Positions 51,036-60,007 of a stretch of DNA of 64,000 bases are shown here, in pieces; within the stretch, counting starts at the first letter, position 1; every line of letters begins with the position of its first letter. Both the position numbers and the translations under genes were made by a program. Where the stretch lies: assembly GCF_900143055.1 (NCBI RefSeq), contig NZ_FRCW01000001.1, forward strand, positions 408,106-472,105, written 5' to 3'. The stretch comes from Fibrobacter sp. UWR3. Lineage in GTDB: Bacteria > Fibrobacterota > Fibrobacteria > Fibrobacterales > Fibrobacteraceae. A model generated the notes under the pieces. That model searched no databases. It worked only from the letters and a program-made list of their open reading frames with translations, and had not been told where the DNA came from.

Positions 51036-52987
51036 GAACCCCACTGGTATTCGCCCGCCTCGTACACCGGGTTTTCACCGTTGAAGCCGCGCGGGCGCTT
51101 GATCTTGTCGTCGAATACAGTCTTGTTGAAAATGCGGAAGTCCCCGCGTTCGTAGCTCTGGAACGAGATATGGCAGAATATGGGCCCTGCCGGCATGTAC
51201 TCGCTGTAGCTCATGGTGCGTTCGCCCGCGGTGTAGAGGTAGTTGAAGTACTTGCCGTTCAGGACGATGTGGAGCCCGATGTTCCCTACGGTGAACCAGC
51301 GCCCCTTCGCGAGGATGTTCTCGTGATGCGTGTCGTCGTAGTCCATTACCACGAATTCGGCGTCACCGTTTTTATCGAGATGGAAACGGTACTTGTGGTT
51401 GCCCCCGCAGCAGCGGCCGTCGAAGAACCAGGTGTATCCGCTTGCGGCGGCGATGCGCGGGTCGCGCACGCTCGTGTCGGGGTGGGCGAGCTGCTCGTCG
51501 GTCACGAGGCGCTCGGGTTCCACCGCGGCAATTAGCTGTGCAAGCGTTTTCGGGTTGCTTGCGGAAGTGAGCGTGACCTTGTTTTTCGCCTCGCTCATGG
51601 AGCGGCGATACAGGCGGTACGGAATTCCGTCGTCGCTGATCATCGTCATTTCGTCCTGGCTAAAGATGTAGTAAGCGTATGTCTTGGTGCCGCTCCGTGT
51701 GACCACGTTAAAACTGCGGTTGTTGAGCGTGTACCACTGCCCCGACACGTTCGGGAATCCCGAAACCGCCGCGTTGCCGTCTTCGGCGATGACTACGGTG
51801 TAGTCGTCGCTTATCCATGCCTCGTCGGCCGCGGTAATCAGGCGGCAGTCGCGGTTCTTGTCGCCCTGGCAGGCGGCGGCCGAAGGGTTCGCCGCTTCGC
51901 AGGGGCTCACCATGCCCGGCGGGAGTTCCGCCGACATGCCGATACGGAATCCCATGTCGGCGGCGCCATCGCGGCTGCGGATGGCGCGACGGCTCACCCG
52001 CGCGAATTCCGCCGGTTCGCCGTAACTCCCGCCGCGGCGCGTCTTGTTCCCGCTACCCGTGAGTTGCACCGGATTCACCTTTTCGCCCGCGGTATAGCCC
52101 ACGAGCCAGTCGTAGACCCATTCCCACGAGTTCCCGCTCATGTCGTAGAGCCCGAGCTTGTTCGGCTTCTTGGTCGCCACGTCGTGCGCCTTGCCGCCGC
52201 TGTTCTCGGAATACCATGCCACGTCATCGACGCTGTTGCTGCCCGAAAACTTGAAGTTGTCTGCAACGCCGTCCTTGCCGCCACGTGCCGCGAATTCCCA
52301 TTCGGCATCGGTCAGCAGGCGGTACTGGTGGCCCGAAAGTTGCCCGAGCTTGCAGGCGAAACTGTTCGCGTCGAACCAGCTTACGCCGATTTTGGGAGCT
52401 TTGTCCGATTCCCAGGCGTTTTTCTTGCCGCCCATCACTGCGTTCCATTGCCCGATGGTGACTTCGGTATTCGCGATGTGGTAGGCATCTACCGTTACTT
52501 TGTGCGCAGGCGTCTCGTAAATCTTGTCCTGCTCGGCGCAGTTGTCGCACCCGCGCGTGTACGTGCCACCCGCGACATACACCATGCTGAATACCGCGCC
52601 GTTTACGGTGTCGGCGAAGGTGGCCGGTGCCACGTAGGAGTATTCCGGACCCGCGCCGGTGCTGCTTGAACTGCCGGGCCCGAAACCGCCCGAACTGCCG
52701 GGAACGTTCCCGCTCGAGCCTGCAATGTTCGTGCTCGAGCTGGGCGCCGAGCCTGCGCTTGTCGGCTCCGCGCCCGATGAGGTCGCGGGCAGTTCTCCCG
52801 AAGAAACTGCGGGCATCCCTCCCGAAGACAGTTCGTCTCCCGGATAGTCGCCGGTATCGCCTGCAAATGAATTGGAAAAGAGTTCACCCTCTGGAACAGA
52901 AACGCCGTCGGAAGATTCCGAGCAGCTCCAGAACACCCCAGCGGCGATTATCGACGCCGCTAAAACACCCGAAAAGCGCATGCGCAT
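51032..52987 (-). CDS. SUMF1/FGE-like domain lipoprotein with lipocalin-like C-terminus
   Basis: 651 residues. Lipobox FWSC near residue 22, Ser/Gly-rich linker to about 115, then a formylglycine-generating-enzyme-type sulfatase domain (about 130-350): MVYVAGGTYTRGC, YHIANTEVTIGQWNAVMGG, YRLLTDAEWEFAARGG, GLYDMSGNSWEWVYDW, RRGGSYGE, MGFRIG. The Cys pair that FGE uses catalytically is not in the RRGGS segment, so it is probably not a sulfatase activator. Residues of about 380-640 hold two lipocalin-like beta stretches (SGQWYTLNNRSFNVV and KGRWFTVGNIGLHIV). Surface function unknown. Confidence 0.83.
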   Translation of the reverse strand: MRMRFSGVLAASIIAAGVFWSCSESSDGVSVPEGELFSNSFAGDTGDYPGDELSSGGMPAVSSGELPATSSGAEPTSAGSAPSSSTNIAGSSGNVPGSSGGFGPGSSSSTGAGPEYSYVAPATFADTVNGAVFSMVYVAGGTYTRGCDNCAEQDKIYETPAHKVTVDAYHIANTEVTIGQWNAVMGGKKNAWESDKAPKIGVSWFDANSFACKLGQLSGHQYRLLTDAEWEFAARGGKDGVADNFKFSGSNSVDDVAWYSENSGGKAHDVATKKPNKLGLYDMSGNSWEWVYDWLVGYTAGEKVNPVQLTGSGNKTRRGGSYGEPAEFARVSRRAIRSRDGAADMGFRIGMSAELPPGMVSPCEAANPSAAACQGDKNRDCRLITAADEAWISDDYTVVIAEDGNAAVSGFPNVSGQWYTLNNRSFNVVTRSGTKTYAYYIFSQDEMTMISDDGIPYRLYRRSMSEAKNKVTLTSASNPKTLAQLIAAVEPERLVTDEQLAHPDTSVRDPRIAAASGYTWFFDGRCCGGNHKYRFHLDKNGDAEFVVMDYDDTHHENILAKGRWFTVGNIGLHIVLNGKYFNYLYTAGERTMSYSEYMPAGPIFCHISFQSYERGDFRIFNKTVFDDKIKRPRGFNGENPVYEAGEYQWGS

Positions 52988-53148
52988 AGCGCACCTCCTT
53001 CGAGTCCATAACCATTACCCGCTTTTAAAATAATCTAAAAATGCCGAATGCGTCTGTAAATTTTAGTAGATGTGTGGACAATTGCCGAATTTGCGCGAAA
53101 AGCCCGAATATTAATTTCTATTTTTTTGAAAAACAAAAGAGGCATTTT

Positions 53149-54297
53149 ATGAAAAACGTCGTCCTTCTCGGTGCCACAGGCTCCATCGGTACGTCCAGCG
53201 TCGATGTCATCCTGCAACATTCCGACATTTTTAACTTGTATGCGGTCGCCGCGAACAGTAGCGTGCAGAAGGTTGCCGAAATCGTGCGCAAGTACAAAGT
53301 GGAACGCGTGTGCATGTTCGACCCGAACGCCGCGAAGGAACTCGAAGGGATTCTCGGCATGAAGGTACTCGCCGGCATGGATGGCCTGTGCGAACTCGCC
53401 GCCGACCCGAAGGCCGACATCATCATTAACGCGCTTATGGGTGCGGTGGGCTGCCTCCCGACCATTACCGCCATCGAGCACGGCAAGCACGTGGCCCTCG
53501 CGAACAAGGAAACGATGGTCATGGCGGGCCCCGTCATCTGGGACAAGCTTGCGGAAAACCCGAAGTCGTTTATCACTCCCATCGATTCCGAACACAGCGC
53601 CATCTTCCAATGCCTCGAAGGCGGCAAGCGCGAAAGCGAAGTGGAATTCCTCGAGATTACCGCTTCCGGCGGGCCTTTCCGCGAATGGCCTATCGAGAAG
53701 TTCGAAACCATCACGGTGGCCGACGCGCTCAATCACCCCGTGTGGAGCATGGGCAAGAAGATTACCATCGATTCCGCCTCCATGATGAACAAGGGCCTCG
53801 AAGTGCTCGAAGCGCACTTCCTGTTCCATATCCCGTACGAACAAATTAAGGTTGTCGTTCACCCGCAGTCCATGGTGCATTCGCTCGTGCAGTTCCGCGA
53901 CGGCTCCCTGATGGCGCAACTCGGCGCTCCCGACATGCGCATCCCCATCCAGGTGGCGCTCACGTGGCCCGACCGCCTGCGTCTCGAAACAAAGCGCCTC
54001 GACCTGCCGACGCTTGCAAAACTCACGTTCTTTGAACCGGATTTCAAGAAGTTCCGTTGCCTTGCCCTCGCGTTCGAGGCGGGCCGCCGTGGCGGTATCG
54101 TGCCCTCCATGATGAACGCTGCAAACGAGGTGCTCGTTGACCGCTTCCTCAAGGGGAACCTCAAGTTCACCGATATCCCGAAATACGTGGAAATGGTGAT
54201 GGAAAAGGCCCCCAATGTGACCGGCCACCTCACGCTTGACCAGGTTCTCGAAGCCGACGCCGAAGCCCGCAGGCTCACCGCTTCGCTGATAAAGTAA
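53149..54297 (+). CDS. dxr: 1-deoxy-D-xylulose 5-phosphate reductoisomerase
   Basis: 382 residues, normal for DXR, the second enzyme of the MEP isoprenoid pathway. The NADPH fold starts VVLLGATGSIGTSS; the catalytic region has NKETMVMAGP, PIDSEHSAIFQ, ASGGPFREW, MGKKITIDSASMMNKGLEVLEA and the VHPQSMVHS loop. The ATG follows AAAAGAGG; upstream in-frame codons do not resemble the family. Downstream lies a short reading-frame remnant and a terminator. Confidence 0.97.
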   Translation: MKNVVLLGATGSIGTSSVDVILQHSDIFNLYAVAANSSVQKVAEIVRKYKVERVCMFDPNAAKELEGILGMKVLAGMDGLCELAADPKADIIINALMGAVGCLPTITAIEHGKHVALANKETMVMAGPVIWDKLAENPKSFITPIDSEHSAIFQCLEGGKRESEVEFLEITASGGPFREWPIEKFETITVADALNHPVWSMGKKITIDSASMMNKGLEVLEAHFLFHIPYEQIKVVVHPQSMVHSLVQFRDGSLMAQLGAPDMRIPIQVALTWPDRLRLETKRLDLPTLAKLTFFEPDFKKFRCLALAFEAGRRGGIVPSMMNAANEVLVDRFLKGNLKFTDIPKYVEMVMEKAPNVTGHLTLDQVLEADAEARRLTASLIK

Positions 54298-54302
54298 TCA
54301 AG

Positions 54303-54386
54303 AGTGCGTTTAGGCCGGGTGTCTATTACGTGGTCACAAGGACTGCCGCGGGCAGGCGGGATGTGTCCCGGTTTGTGAAAAAGTAA
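54303..54386 (+). pseudogene. Possible remnant of a C-terminal sorting tail
   Basis: A reading frame shifted by +2 from dxr and ending in TAA encodes SAFRPGVYYVVTRTAAGR followed by RDVSRFVKK, which reads like the last strand of a Por/type IX-type tail (PGVYYV...VKK) of secreted proteins in this organism. No start or upstream domain remains, because dxr occupies the preceding bases. It may be the end of a deleted gene. Chance cannot be excluded over 27 codons. Confidence 0.35.
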
Positions 54387-54421
54387 AACACTTGATACAG
54401 TTTGATTTATAATTCTTTAAT

Positions 54422-54450
54422 AGGCGGTCCTATACGGGCCGCCTTTCCTT
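54422..54450 (+). terminator. Terminator upstream of the GH9 gene
   Basis: AGGCGGTCC / GGGCCGCCT stem with one G-U pair and a 5-base loop, followed by a TTTCCTTA tract. It probably ends the dxr transcript. Confidence 0.7.
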
Positions 54451-54499
54451 ATATTGTGTTCAGGTGTATGACAACTTTTCTTGCGCAAGAGAGGATGTT

Positions 54500-56488
54500 T
54501 TGAAAACGAATAGAATCAAGCTGGTCGTGCTTTCCGCGACCGTTGCCGCCGGTGTTTCGACGGCCTTTGCAGCCAATGCCTACATAAACCAGGTGGGTTA
54601 CCGCCCTTCCGACCCCAAGCAGTTCTCGCTGGTGGGCGCCTCGGGCAATGTCGAAATCGTGAACGCGTCTGGCCAGACGGCCCTTTCCGTGACTCCGGGG
54701 GCAGCATCTTACTGGGATGCGAGCGGGCAGAATGTTCAGCTCGTGGATTTTTCCGAACTCAAGACCGCAGGCAAGTATTCCATCAAGGTGGGCGGACAGG
54801 TACTCCGCCAGGATTTGGTGGTCAAGGATAACACGTTCGAGGACGTGCTCAAGGCTGCCGCCAAGTGGTTCTACTACCAGCGCGCATCGATGGCTCTCGA
54901 GAGTCAGTATGCTGGCAAGTGGAGCCGTGCCGCGGGGCACACGAATTCTACGGTGGAACTCCATAACTCCGCCGGTTCGGGCTCTATCCAGTCTACCAAG
55001 GGCTGGTACGATGCGGGCGACTACGGCCGCTATATCGTGAACTCGGGCATTACCACCTACACGCTCCTCTCGCTTTACGAGCATTTCCCGAATTACTTCA
55101 AGAGCCTCAAGTGGAATATCCCTGCGGAGGGTAGCCTCCCGGACCTGCTTGCCGAAATCAAGTGGAACCTGGACTGGATGCTTACCATGCAGGCGAATGA
55201 CGGCAGTGTGTACCACAAGCTTACGTCTCTCGGGTTCCCGGGCGACGTGATGCCTGCGCAGGACAACCTGAAGCTTTACGTTATCGGCAAGAGCGCCGAG
55301 GCCGCTTTTGACTTTGCGGGCGTGATGGCTGTTGCCGCCCGCGTGTACAAGCCGTTCGATTCGAACTACGCAAACAAGTGCCTGGAGGCGGCGAAGAAGG
55401 CCTATGCCTGGGGCTCGAACAACATGAACGTGCACTTCACGGCAAACCCGTCCGATGTGTCGACCGGTGCCTATGAAGGCAATAATGCGAGCGACGAGAA
55501 ACTTTTCGCCGGCACGGAACTTGCCATTACGACAAACGACGGGTCGTACAAGCAGTCGGGTACCACGGAGTATATCTCCTACTGGGGCGACATGAAGGGA
55601 ATTGCCACCTACGGCAAGGCGACTCACGCGTCTGTTTTTAGTGATGCGGGCGAGGCCAAGCAGAAAATCCTTTCAACCGCCGACGGATTCGTGAACCGCA
55701 CTAAGTCCGGTTTTGGCGTGGTGATGGCGAAGGACGATTTTGTGTGGGGTTCAAACGCCGTGGCCTCCAATCAGGGGGTATGGCTCTTGCATGCCTACTA
55801 CCTCACCGGCGACGAGAAGTATTATGCCGCAGCGCTCAAGGTGCTCGATTACCTGCTCGGCAAGAACCCGCTCGACATGTCTTTTGTGACGGGTTATGGC
55901 ACCAAGTCTCCGATGATGCCGCACCACCGCCCGAGTACTTCGGATAACGTAACTGAACCTATTCCGGGAATGCTCGTGGGTGGCCCGCAGCCCGGTGGCG
56001 AGGATGTCGGCTCCGCTGCAGAATGGAAGTGCGCCGACTACAGGACAGGTCAGGCTGCGACCGCTTACACCGACCAGCGCTGCAGTTATGCAACGAACGA
56101 GGTCGCTATCAACTGGAATGCCCCGCTTGCCTACTTGGCGGGCGCTCTCGAGGCGATAAACGCGGGCTTCGCTCCCGACTTTGCCGCTGCAGGAGTCGCA
56201 AGGAAAAATGTGACGGCGCAGTCTTCGTCCAGTTCCGCCCCGCAGGGCTCTAGTTCTTCTAGCGCGGTGCCTGCTTCGAGTTCTTCGCAGTGGCAGCCGC
56301 CGCAGTCCAGCTCGTCGCAGTGGAACCCGTGGAATCCGGCCAGTTCCAGCGCGACTACCGCAATTCGCGAGGTTGTGCCTGCCGCAATGCAGGGCGATGC
56401 AACACCGCGCCTCCGCGTGAAGGATTTCAAGCTTGTCGTCGAGAAAAACGGCAAACGCTATGACCTCCGCGGCAACAGGCTGCACTAA
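54500..56488 (+). CDS. Secreted GH9 endoglucanase
   Basis: 662 residues from TTG at 54500, chosen because AGAGAGG lies five bases upstream and it gives a compact signal peptide (KTNRIKLVVLSATVAAG...FA); an ATG at 54464 would add 12 polar residues. After an Ig-like CelD-N domain (about 25-105), the GH9 domain has D171 and D174 in DAGDYGRY, the HHRPS motif and the acid E534 in NEVAINWN. A Ser/Gln/Pro linker (about 565-620) separates a short tail ending in KNGKRYDLRGNRLH. It hydrolyses cellulose or related beta-1,4-glucans. Confidence 0.93.
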   Translation: MKTNRIKLVVLSATVAAGVSTAFAANAYINQVGYRPSDPKQFSLVGASGNVEIVNASGQTALSVTPGAASYWDASGQNVQLVDFSELKTAGKYSIKVGGQVLRQDLVVKDNTFEDVLKAAAKWFYYQRASMALESQYAGKWSRAAGHTNSTVELHNSAGSGSIQSTKGWYDAGDYGRYIVNSGITTYTLLSLYEHFPNYFKSLKWNIPAEGSLPDLLAEIKWNLDWMLTMQANDGSVYHKLTSLGFPGDVMPAQDNLKLYVIGKSAEAAFDFAGVMAVAARVYKPFDSNYANKCLEAAKKAYAWGSNNMNVHFTANPSDVSTGAYEGNNASDEKLFAGTELAITTNDGSYKQSGTTEYISYWGDMKGIATYGKATHASVFSDAGEAKQKILSTADGFVNRTKSGFGVVMAKDDFVWGSNAVASNQGVWLLHAYYLTGDEKYYAAALKVLDYLLGKNPLDMSFVTGYGTKSPMMPHHRPSTSDNVTEPIPGMLVGGPQPGGEDVGSAAEWKCADYRTGQAATAYTDQRCSYATNEVAINWNAPLAYLAGALEAINAGFAPDFAAAGVARKNVTAQSSSSSAPQGSSSSSAVPASSSSQWQPPQSSSSQWNPWNPASSSATTAIREVVPAAMQGDATPRLRVKDFKLVVEKNGKRYDLRGNRLH

Positions 56489-56499
56489 ACCATATTGTC

Positions 56500-56568
56500 A
56501 TTGCGAGGGGCATCGCCCCGCGGCAATCTCCAACCCGCATTGTCATCCCCGACCTGGTCGGGGATCTT
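56500..56568. repeat. Two adjacent REP-like elements
   Basis: First, ATTGC-GA-GGGG-CATCG-CCCC-GCG-GCAAT (56500-56527). Second, TGTCATCCCC-GACCTGGT-CGGGGATCTT (56541-56568). Both lie between the GH9 stop and rseP. The second belongs to the TCATCC...GGATCTT family found at three other places in the window. Confidence 0.75.
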
Positions 56569-56592
56569 TGTTTTTTACTACATTGTCCTGTA

Positions 56593-57972
56593 ATGGAATC
56601 CATTTTCTCCAACGTCGTGATGTTCATCCTGGGCCTCCTTGCGCTCAGTTTCCTCGTGACTATTCACGAGCTGGGCCACTTCCTGGTCGCCAAGTGGAAT
56701 AACGTCAAGGTGAATACGTTCAGCGTCGGTTTCGGCAAGAAACTCATCCGTATCAAAAGGGGCGAGACGGAATACTGCATTTCGGCTATCCCGTTCGGTG
56801 GCTACGTGGCCATGGCGGGGGAAAATCCCGACACGCTCGAGGAGGGCGAAGTTCCCGACGAACGCGATTTCGTGGCGAAGTCCGTGGGTGCGCGCGCCGC
56901 GATTGCGTTTGCGGGGCCGTTCATCAACATCGTGTTCGCGTTTGCGCTCCTGATGGTCCTCTACATGGTGGGCGTGCAGGAACCTGCGACAAACGAGCTC
57001 ATCGTGGGCTTTGTTGCGAAGGATTCTCCGGCGCTCGCCGCGGGCATACAGCCGGGCGATACCATTACCGAGATGAACGGCAAGCCCACGCAGGGCTGGG
57101 ACGATTTCCGCGAGCAGATTGGCGTGAGCCTCGGGGCGAATGTCCCTCTCACGGTACATCGCGGTGGCGAACCGCTCACCATTACCGTCGTTCCCGAAGA
57201 ACTCGTGATTCCCGCGCAGGATTCCACCGGTTCCGAAATCAAGATGGGCATTGGCGATATCGGTATCTACCCGCGCAACCGCGTCATCGTGCGCCTCCCG
57301 CCTGTTGAAGGTTCCGCCGCGGCTACGGCCGGCATCCAGCAGAACGACACGATTTTTGAAATCAACGGTGAACACATTTCTCGCTACGAAGAGGTGGTGC
57401 GCATCATCGACGGTAGCAAGGGCGAGACCGTGAATGTTACCGTCATCCGCGACGGTGATACGCTCACCAAGCCGCTCACCCCCGTCTATAACGAGGAATA
57501 CAAGCGCTACATGGTCGGTATCCAGATGGGCTACGTGCTCTTCCGCGAAACGAAGATTGTGCGCCGCGGCCCTGTCGAAGCCTTTACGAAAACTTGCGCT
57601 ACCAGCTGGAAAATGACCACCAGTATTTTCCGCTATTTCAAGCGCATGTTCCAGGGGCAGGTGAAGGTCGACGCGTTCTCCGGTCCGGTTTCTATCGTGG
57701 CTGTGATGGGTAACGTGTGGATGAGCGGCTTCCAGGAATTCCTGATGCTCCTTGCGCTCATCAGCATAAACCTGGGTGTAATGAACCTGCTCCCGCTTGC
57801 CATTACCGACGGAGGCCTGCTCATGTTCCTTGGAATCGAGAAGCTGCGCGGCAAGCCGCTTTCTACCAAGACGCAGAGCATTATCCAGAACGTCGCCGCC
57901 GCATTCTTCATCAGCTTCTTCGTGTTCATCACGATACTCGACTTCGGCAAGCTTTCGCTGTTCTTGAAATAA
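56593..57972 (+). CDS. rseP: RseP-type site-2 intramembrane protease
   Basis: A 459-residue M50 zinc metalloprotease. Zinc motif H25-E-L-G-H29 in the first helix; LLPLAITDGGLLMF in the third core helix supplies the Asp ligand. Two PDZ domains lie between (about 130-215 and 225-300), marked by PALAAGIQPGDTITEMNGKP and AAATAGIQQNDTIFEINGE. It cleaves anti-sigma factors in membrane stress signalling and can remove signal peptides from membranes, a role shared with SppA. Usually found next to dxr, from which it is separated by the GH9 gene. Confidence 0.96.
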   Translation: MESIFSNVVMFILGLLALSFLVTIHELGHFLVAKWNNVKVNTFSVGFGKKLIRIKRGETEYCISAIPFGGYVAMAGENPDTLEEGEVPDERDFVAKSVGARAAIAFAGPFINIVFAFALLMVLYMVGVQEPATNELIVGFVAKDSPALAAGIQPGDTITEMNGKPTQGWDDFREQIGVSLGANVPLTVHRGGEPLTITVVPEELVIPAQDSTGSEIKMGIGDIGIYPRNRVIVRLPPVEGSAAATAGIQQNDTIFEINGEHISRYEEVVRIIDGSKGETVNVTVIRDGDTLTKPLTPVYNEEYKRYMVGIQMGYVLFRETKIVRRGPVEAFTKTCATSWKMTTSIFRYFKRMFQGQVKVDAFSGPVSIVAVMGNVWMSGFQEFLMLLALISINLGVMNLLPLAITDGGLLMFLGIEKLRGKPLSTKTQSIIQNVAAAFFISFFVFITILDFGKLSLFLK

Positions 57973-57980
57973 GGCGAACA

Positions 57981-58015
57981 TGTCATCCTGAGCACGCGTG
58001 GCGTGCGAAGGATCT
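57981..58015. repeat. REP-like element overlapping the MATE gene end
   Basis: TGTCATCCTGAGC-ACGCGTGGCGT-GCGAAGGATCT: arms of the TCATCC...GGATCT family. It fills the spacer between rseP and the convergent MATE gene, touching that gene's stop codon. Confidence 0.75.
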
Positions 58016-59354
58016 ATTTTAGCCGTTTGACGTTGTAGAAATATATCCCCGCGATGACTGCAATCGTGATGACCCAGCTGACGGGGTAGACGACCATCAG
58101 CGAGGCGAACGAGTTGTATTTGGGGAACACGAAAATCACCCAGAGGATGCGGATACCGCAGACGCCTACCATGCAGGTGAGTGCCGGCGGCAGGGACTTG
58201 CCCATTCCAGAAAGCGCACCCGAAAATACGTCCAGAAAAACGTTGATGGCCAAGAGCCCCACCACCACGTACATGCGGATGGATGCGATTTCGATGATTT
58301 CGGTATTGGACGTGAACACGCTCAGCATGGGCCTTGCGAAAATGCAGCAGAGAGCGCTCAATACGATGGTGGTGGAGCAGCCGAGCAGGAGTGTCCAGCG
58401 GACCGTGCGGCGGCAGCGCTCCATGTTCTTTGCGCCGAAGTTCTGCCCCACGAAGGTCACGCAAGCCTGCGAAAAAGAACTCAGCCAGTAATACACCACG
58501 AATTCGTAGTTGAGCGCGATGGACGAGGCCGCCACTGTCGCAGAACCGAGGCTGTTGATGGCCGATTGCAGGCACACGTTGCTGAACGAGAATACGACAC
58601 CGCGAAGCCCCGTCGGGAGCCCCACGCGCAAGATGCGGCTCAAGAAGAAGGGCGTCACGCGCAACTTCCAGAACTCCAGTTTGAAAGGCCCCACCTCGTG
58701 CAGGAGCATGTAGAACAAGGTAATCCCGCTGATGACGTTGGCGATGACTGTCGCAATCGCAACGCCCGATACACCCATGCCAAAGCCCGCTACAAGAATC
58801 AGGTTCAATGCCACATTGACGGCTCCCGCCACCATGAGCACGTAGAGTGGCCGCTTTGTATCGCCCTTGCTGCGCAGGATGGCGGCGATGAAATTGTAGA
58901 TCATCACGAAGGGCATTCCGGCAAAGTAGATTTGCAGGTAAAGTACCGCCATGTCCAAAACATCTTCGGGCGTTGAAATCAGTTCGAGAATCGGCCTTGC
59001 AAAAAAGATTCCCACGAACGAAAGGAAAATCCCGCTGAAGAACGCCACCATCACCGACGTGTGGACGCTGCGGGTCACGGAGCGGTAGCTGCGTGCACCG
59101 ATGGAGTTGGCCACCACCACGTTCGCGCCCACGGAAATCCCGACGAACAAGTTGATGAGCATATTGATGACGAACGTGTTCGCGCCCACGGCTGCCAACG
59201 CCTTGTCGCCCGCGAACTGCCCCACCACGGCGACATCTGCCAGGTTGAACATCTGCTGGAAAATGCTGCTCAGGGCGATAGGGATGGCAAACCTCAGGAT
59301 TTTTCTCCCGAGGGGCCCGTTCAGCATATCGATGTTCGTCTTTGATGCCGCCAT
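58014..59354 (-). CDS. MATE family multidrug/Na+ antiporter
   Basis: 446 residues with about 12 membrane helices in two similar halves. The start MAASKTNIDMLNGPLGRKILRFAIPIALSSIFQQMFN is typical of DinF/NorM-like transporters, with VGQFAGDKALAAVGAN and the second-half FVGQNFGAKNMERCRRTVRW. ATG 59354 has AAGG six bases upstream. MATE proteins export cationic compounds in exchange for Na+ or H+. The gene stands alone, convergent with rseP and divergent from the flavodoxin gene. A TAAATTTA box lies about 20 bases upstream. Confidence 0.93.
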   Translation of the reverse strand: MAASKTNIDMLNGPLGRKILRFAIPIALSSIFQQMFNLADVAVVGQFAGDKALAAVGANTFVINMLINLFVGISVGANVVVANSIGARSYRSVTRSVHTSVMVAFFSGIFLSFVGIFFARPILELISTPEDVLDMAVLYLQIYFAGMPFVMIYNFIAAILRSKGDTKRPLYVLMVAGAVNVALNLILVAGFGMGVSGVAIATVIANVISGITLFYMLLHEVGPFKLEFWKLRVTPFFLSRILRVGLPTGLRGVVFSFSNVCLQSAINSLGSATVAASSIALNYEFVVYYWLSSFSQACVTFVGQNFGAKNMERCRRTVRWTLLLGCSTTIVLSALCCIFARPMLSVFTSNTEIIEIASIRMYVVVGLLAINVFLDVFSGALSGMGKSLPPALTCMVGVCGIRILWVIFVFPKYNSFASLMVVYPVSWVITIAVIAGIYFYNVKRLK

Positions 59355-59421
59355 GCAGTACCTTGAAAACGGGCGTAAATTTAGTTTTTTAAATTGTGGG
59401 AACAGAAAGGACGGTGCTTCA

Positions 59422-59943
59422 ATGAACTCTATCATCATCTACGGAAGCCGCTACGGCTCGACAAAGCGCTATGCTGAACGCCTCGCCGAAATCACGGGGC
59501 TCAAGGCTGTTTTCTTTAAAGATGTGAAAAGCGTTGCCGGCTATGACCGCATCGTCTATCTGGGCGCTCTTTGCGCAGGCGGTATCATGGGCCTCAAGAA
59601 AACGGTTTGCGGCCTCTCTGCAAGTCAGGAATTGCTTGTCGCGACTGTCGGTCTCGCCGACCCGACCGATGCCGAAAACGTCAACCACATCAGGGGCTGC
59701 CTCAAAAAGCAGGTTCCCGCATCGCATTACGATGAAAGTAAATTTTTCCACCTTCGCGGCGCCATCGATTACACCAAACTCGGTTTGAAACACAGAATTA
59801 TGATGAAACTTTTGTATTCGAAGGTCACGAAAATCCCTGAAGCGGAGCGTAACGCCGAAGTCCGCGCCCTCATCGCCACCTACGGCAAGCAAGTGGACTT
59901 CGTGAATCTTGATACCCTGGAACCGATTGTCAAGGCGCTGTAA
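59422..59943 (+). CDS. Flavodoxin-domain protein (HemG-like)
   Basis: A 173-residue protein with the FMN phosphate loop IIIYGSRYGSTKRYAERLAE at the N-terminus and YDRIVYLGALCAGGIMG as the second flavin-binding strand. The later KFFHLRGAIDYTKLGLKHRIMMKLL resembles the corresponding region of menaquinone-dependent protoporphyrinogen oxidase (HemG), but the match is partial. AAAGGAC precedes the ATG. It could be an electron carrier or oxidase; the context gives no help. Confidence 0.8.
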   Translation: MNSIIIYGSRYGSTKRYAERLAEITGLKAVFFKDVKSVAGYDRIVYLGALCAGGIMGLKKTVCGLSASQELLVATVGLADPTDAENVNHIRGCLKKQVPASHYDESKFFHLRGAIDYTKLGLKHRIMMKLLYSKVTKIPEAERNAEVRALIATYGKQVDFVNLDTLEPIVKAL

Positions 59944-60007
59944 AAAACATAATAAACGCGAAAAAGTAAAAAAAGAAGAGTATAAAGAACAATCAGAAAA
60001 AAGAATT

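Noticed and set aside
53041..53148. In-frame extension upstream of dxr
   Set aside because: DXR begins at the nucleotide-binding strand at 53149, which has AAAAGAGG before it; the extension resembles no DXR N-terminus.
56578..58575. 665-codon minus-strand frame spanning rseP and the end of the MATE gene
   Set aside because: It crosses two well-supported genes and an intergenic repeat and has no recognisable domain.
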